In this document: one piece after another, positions 61,066 to 64,000 of the stretch
How positions within the stretch are numbered: the first letter of the stretch is position 1
Layout of the letters: each line of letters begins with the position of its first letter
Source of the DNA: Pelagibacteraceae bacterium AG-390-A23
Lineage (GTDB): Bacteria; Pseudomonadota; Alphaproteobacteria; Pelagibacterales; Pelagibacteraceae
Direction of reading: 5' to 3'
DNA: 64,000 bases
NCBI GenBank assembly: GCA_003279775.1
Contig: QCGW01000004.1
Location: 1-64,000 of the forward strand
Position numbers and translations under genes: made by a program
Notes under the pieces: model-generated
What the model was told of the DNA's origin: nothing
What the model saw: only the letters and a program-made list of their open reading frames with translations
Database searches by the model: none

Positions 61066-63284
61066 TAAATTGACCTTTCAGTAGATGTAACACTAAATGC
61101 TTCTATTGTGTCATTTTTTTGGAAATCCATATAATCTTTAACTGTTATTCCACATTCTTGACCGCCACTTACTTGTTTCACTTGGTCTTTTTCTCTAAAT
61201 ATTGATGAAACTTTTCCAGTATAAATAATAGCACCATCCCTAATAATTCTAACATCCGAAGTGCTATTAATTTCTCCTTCAGTTACTTTTGAGCCAGCAA
61301 CTTTTCCGGCACCTGAAACTTTGAATATTTCCAAAATCTGTGCTGTACCAGTAATTTTTTCCTGGACATCTGGTGCTAATAATCCTGACATTCTTTGTTT
61401 AATATAATCTAAAACTTCATAAATAATATTATATGAAGATATTTTTATCTTCTCATTTTCAGCAAGTTTTTTTGCTTCTTTACTTGGTTTAACATTAAAA
61501 GCAATTAATACTGCACTTGAAGCTTTAGCTAAAGTAACATCTGTCTCGGTTACCATTCCAATATCTGCTAAAATTATTTTGGGTTTGACTTCATCGTGCT
61601 TAATTTGACTAATTGCATTTTTAATTGCCTCAGATGATCCATGTACATCAGATTTAATAATTAAATTTAATTCTTCAGTGGATTTATCTGAAAAAGCAGA
61701 ATCTTGAGTTGCAAAAGTTAGTGGATTTTTTCCATCCTTACTCTCTTGAGCTCTATTTTCACTCAATGTCTTAGCTTCTTTTTCTGTATCAAGAACAATA
61801 AAATCGTCTCCAGCTTTTGCTGCACCATTTATTCCTAAAATTTCAACAGGAGTAGAAGGTGAAGCTTCATTAATATTTTTACCATTATCATTAATAATAG
61901 CTCTTACTTTTCCCCACTTTAAACCACTTACAAAAAAATCACCTCTCTTAAGTGTTCCTGTTGTTACAATTATATTTGCAACTGGACCTCTACCAACATC
62001 AATTTTTGACTCCAAAACTATACCTGTAGCTTTAGATTCATAATCCGTTTTAAGATCCAAAATCTCTGCTTGTAGTATTATTGACTCTACTAATTTATCT
62101 AAGTTTTGTTTTGTTTTAGTTGAAATCTCAACCATTAAAGTATCACCAGATAAATCTTCAGCAATTAATTCATGCTCTAATAATTGATTTTTTATTTTTT
62201 GAGGATCTGCCTCTGGTAAATCACATTTATTTATTGCTACAACTATTGGAACATTTGCAGCTTTAGCATGTTTAATGGACTCGACTGTTTGAGGTTTAAC
62301 TCCATCATCAGCAGCAACTACTAAAACAACCACGTCTGTTAATTTTGATCCTCTTGCTCTCATTTCTGTAAATGCAGCATGACCTGGGGTATCAATAAAT
62401 GTTAATTTATTACCCTGACTTTCAATTTGGTAAGCTCCAATGTGTTGAGTTATTCCACCAAATTCTCCTGAAACCACGTTCGCACTTCTGAGCACATCTA
62501 GTACTGAAGTCTTACCATGATCAACGTGACCCATGACTGTAACTATTGGTGGTCGATTTTTTAAATTTTCTGTTCTTGAAGCTTTTATTTTTTGAATTAT
62601 TTCTTCTGCTTTCTCTTCCCTAATTGGATTGTGACCAAACTCTTTAACTAAATATTCAGCAGTATCTGCGGCTAATGTTTGATTGATAGTCACAGTAACA
62701 CCCATGCCAAATAAGTGCTTAATTACATTGCTTGATTGTTCAGCCATCCTATTTGCAAGTTCTCTTACTGTGATTGCTTCAGGAATATTAACATCTCTTT
62801 TAATCGGTTTTAAATTTTCTTGAGAATCATCTTTTGTAGCATTTTTAATTTCTTTTTGTCTTGCTCTCTTTACTGATGCTAAACTTCTTTGTTTTGCATC
62901 AATCTCATCACTTAGTGCTCTTGATACAGTTAACTTTAACTCTCTCTTCTTTGATCCTACTTTTAAAGTTTTTCTATCTTTATTTTCACTATCTCCTTTA
63001 AGTCGTTTAGTAGCTCTTTGCTCTGCTAGCTTTCTCTTTTCAAAATCGTTTGTTATAGGGGGTGATTTAGGGTTAAATGAGGGTTTTAATGGTGTTCCTC
63101 TGTTAAAAGTTGAGCTTGTTCTTGGCTTATTCGTGCTAGATCTAAATGATCCACCTCTACTCGAGAATTTTCCTGTTTGTTTTTCAATTACTACAGAATT
63201 TTTTCCTTGAGTTTTAGCAATCTCAATGTTCTTGATTGATTTTTTGGCTGAGCCTGTAATTGTTAATTTTGTTTTTTTCTCCAT
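61065..63284 (-). CDS. infB: Translation initiation factor IF-2
   Basis: 739 aa; RPPIVTVMGHVDHGKTSVLDVLR; FIDTPGHAAFTEMRARGSKLTDVVVLVVAADDGVKPQT. Confidence 0.98.
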   Translation of the reverse strand: MEKKTKLTITGSAKKSIKNIEIAKTQGKNSVVIEKQTGKFSSRGGSFRSSTNKPRTSSTFNRGTPLKPSFNPKSPPITNDFEKRKLAEQRATKRLKGDSENKDRKTLKVGSKKRELKLTVSRALSDEIDAKQRSLASVKRARQKEIKNATKDDSQENLKPIKRDVNIPEAITVRELANRMAEQSSNVIKHLFGMGVTVTINQTLAADTAEYLVKEFGHNPIREEKAEEIIQKIKASRTENLKNRPPIVTVMGHVDHGKTSVLDVLRSANVVSGEFGGITQHIGAYQIESQGNKLTFIDTPGHAAFTEMRARGSKLTDVVVLVVAADDGVKPQTVESIKHAKAANVPIVVAINKCDLPEADPQKIKNQLLEHELIAEDLSGDTLMVEISTKTKQNLDKLVESIILQAEILDLKTDYESKATGIVLESKIDVGRGPVANIIVTTGTLKRGDFFVSGLKWGKVRAIINDNGKNINEASPSTPVEILGINGAAKAGDDFIVLDTEKEAKTLSENRAQESKDGKNPLTFATQDSAFSDKSTEELNLIIKSDVHGSSEAIKNAISQIKHDEVKPKIILADIGMVTETDVTLAKASSAVLIAFNVKPSKEAKKLAENEKIKISSYNIIYEVLDYIKQRMSGLLAPDVQEKITGTAQILEIFKVSGAGKVAGSKVTEGEINSTSDVRIIRDGAIIYTGKVSSIFREKDQVKQVSGGQECGITVKDYMDFQKNDTIEAFSVTSTERSI

Positions 63285-63294
63285 ACCTCATCAC

Positions 63295-64000
63295 TCAATC
63301 TTTATAAACAATGTTTCTAGCAGACATAATTAGTTCATCTGATTCCTCTTTTGATAGAGCAAAATCTTCCAGATAACCTTGGATTTTCACTCTCTCACCT
63401 TTAACCACATCATAGCCACCAGTTAATTCATCAGATGCTAAATCTGCAAAATCTTCTAAACTTAGAATTTTTTGTTCACCAAGTGTAACTAACATTCCTG
63501 GGGTTAATCCTTTTAAATTAATCAAGGCATCTTCAAGACCCAATTCTTTTATTCTCTGAGAAATATCCTCCTGATCCTTTTCATGAAACTCTTTAGCTCT
63601 TTCTATCAATGCTTTAGCGGTATCTTCTTCTATACCTTCTATCTTCATTAAATTTTCAGCTGAACTATCTTTAATGTCATCAATAGTTGAAAAACCTTCA
63701 GCAACAAGTAACTGACCCAAGGTTTCATCTAGCTCTAAATTTTTTACAAAGTTCTCTGTTTTTTCTTTGAATTCTAATTGTCTTCGTTCAGAGTCTTCTG
63801 CATCAGTCATTATATTAATCTCATAATTTAAGAGTTTTGTCGCAAGTCTTACATTTTGACCTCTTCTTCCAATTGCTTTACTTAAATTTTCCTCGGTAAG
63901 AATTACATCAAGTTTTTTTCTTTCACTATCAACGTTAACTCTTTGTACTTCTGCAGGGGATAACGCATTTGAAACCAAAATAGCAGGGTCTTCTGACCAA
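63295..64000 (-). CDS. nusA: Transcription termination/antitermination factor NusA, 5' end beyond window
   Basis: Frame stays open to the window edge (WSEDPAILVSNALSPAEVQRV); IGRRGQNVRLATKLLNYEINIMT; C-terminal helix-hairpin-helix repeats. Confidence 0.96.
   Translation of the reverse strand, partial: WSEDPAILVSNALSPAEVQRVNVDSERKKLDVILTEENLSKAIGRRGQNVRLATKLLNYEINIMTDAEDSERRQLEFKEKTENFVKNLELDETLGQLLVAEGFSTIDDIKDSSAENLMKIEGIEEDTAKALIERAKEFHEKDQEDISQRIKELGLEDALINLKGLTPGMLVTLGEQKILSLEDFADLASDELTGGYDVVKGERVKIQGYLEDFALSKEESDELIMSARNIVYKD

Noticed and set aside
60566-61084. 172-aa ORF antisense to rpsO/rbfA
   Set aside because: Spans two conserved genes on the other strand with no recognisable domain
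1-64000. CRISPR arrays, prophage, IS elements, toxin-antitoxin or defence islands
   Set aside because: No regularly spaced repeats, transposases, integrases or phage genes seen; the HNH protein at 38005-38574 sits between housekeeping genes and does not mark a mobile element

Overview
AT-rich, gene-dense chromosomal window. Synteny and protein sequences look like a streamlined alphaproteobacterium of the SAR11/Pelagibacterales type (inference from reading, not a database search). It is almost entirely housekeeping: a translation operon (thrS-infC-rpmI-rplT-pheS-pheT-lepA) flanked by two glycosyltransferases, gltBD, uppP, pyruvate dehydrogenase E1/E2, a thiolase, a TAXI-type TRAP transporter, a SUV3-like helicase/TerB/ferredoxin/CarD cluster, an acyl-CoA synthetase, dsbB/coq7, argH-lptM-like-lysA, dnaN/dnaA, rpsT, mutM, ubiE-ubiB-coaBC-dut, a DUF3501/Fe-S/rubrerythrin/Irr cluster, fabA-fabB-fabI, and pnp-rpsO-rbfA-infB-nusA. 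Two tRNAs (Arg-ACG, Leu-CAA) carry encoded CCA. I saw no CRISPR array, prophage, IS element or rRNA. Main points for a second look: (1) pheT is split by one in-frame TAA inside an A7-T-A8 tract, with no frameshift; (2) an unlisted 30-codon hyper-basic ORF (MPKKRKKAAKKTKKKAKKKAKKKAKKRRRK) with a good RBS lies tail-to-tail with a CarD protein that has a long Lys-rich N-terminal tail, and a 17-bp palindrome lies upstream of it; (3) a lipoyl domain is fused to the N-terminus of the homodimeric PDH E1; (4) near-identical Irr/ICE-box-like sites lie upstream of both irr and rubrerythrin; (5) six of nine convergent gene pairs share an exact 4-bp TTAR stop overlap; (6) a 23-bp repeat pair and an AT-only tract lie upstream of dnaA; (7) truB is missing from its usual place; (8) pnp has an unusual purine-rich repetitive leader with an overlapping uORF.
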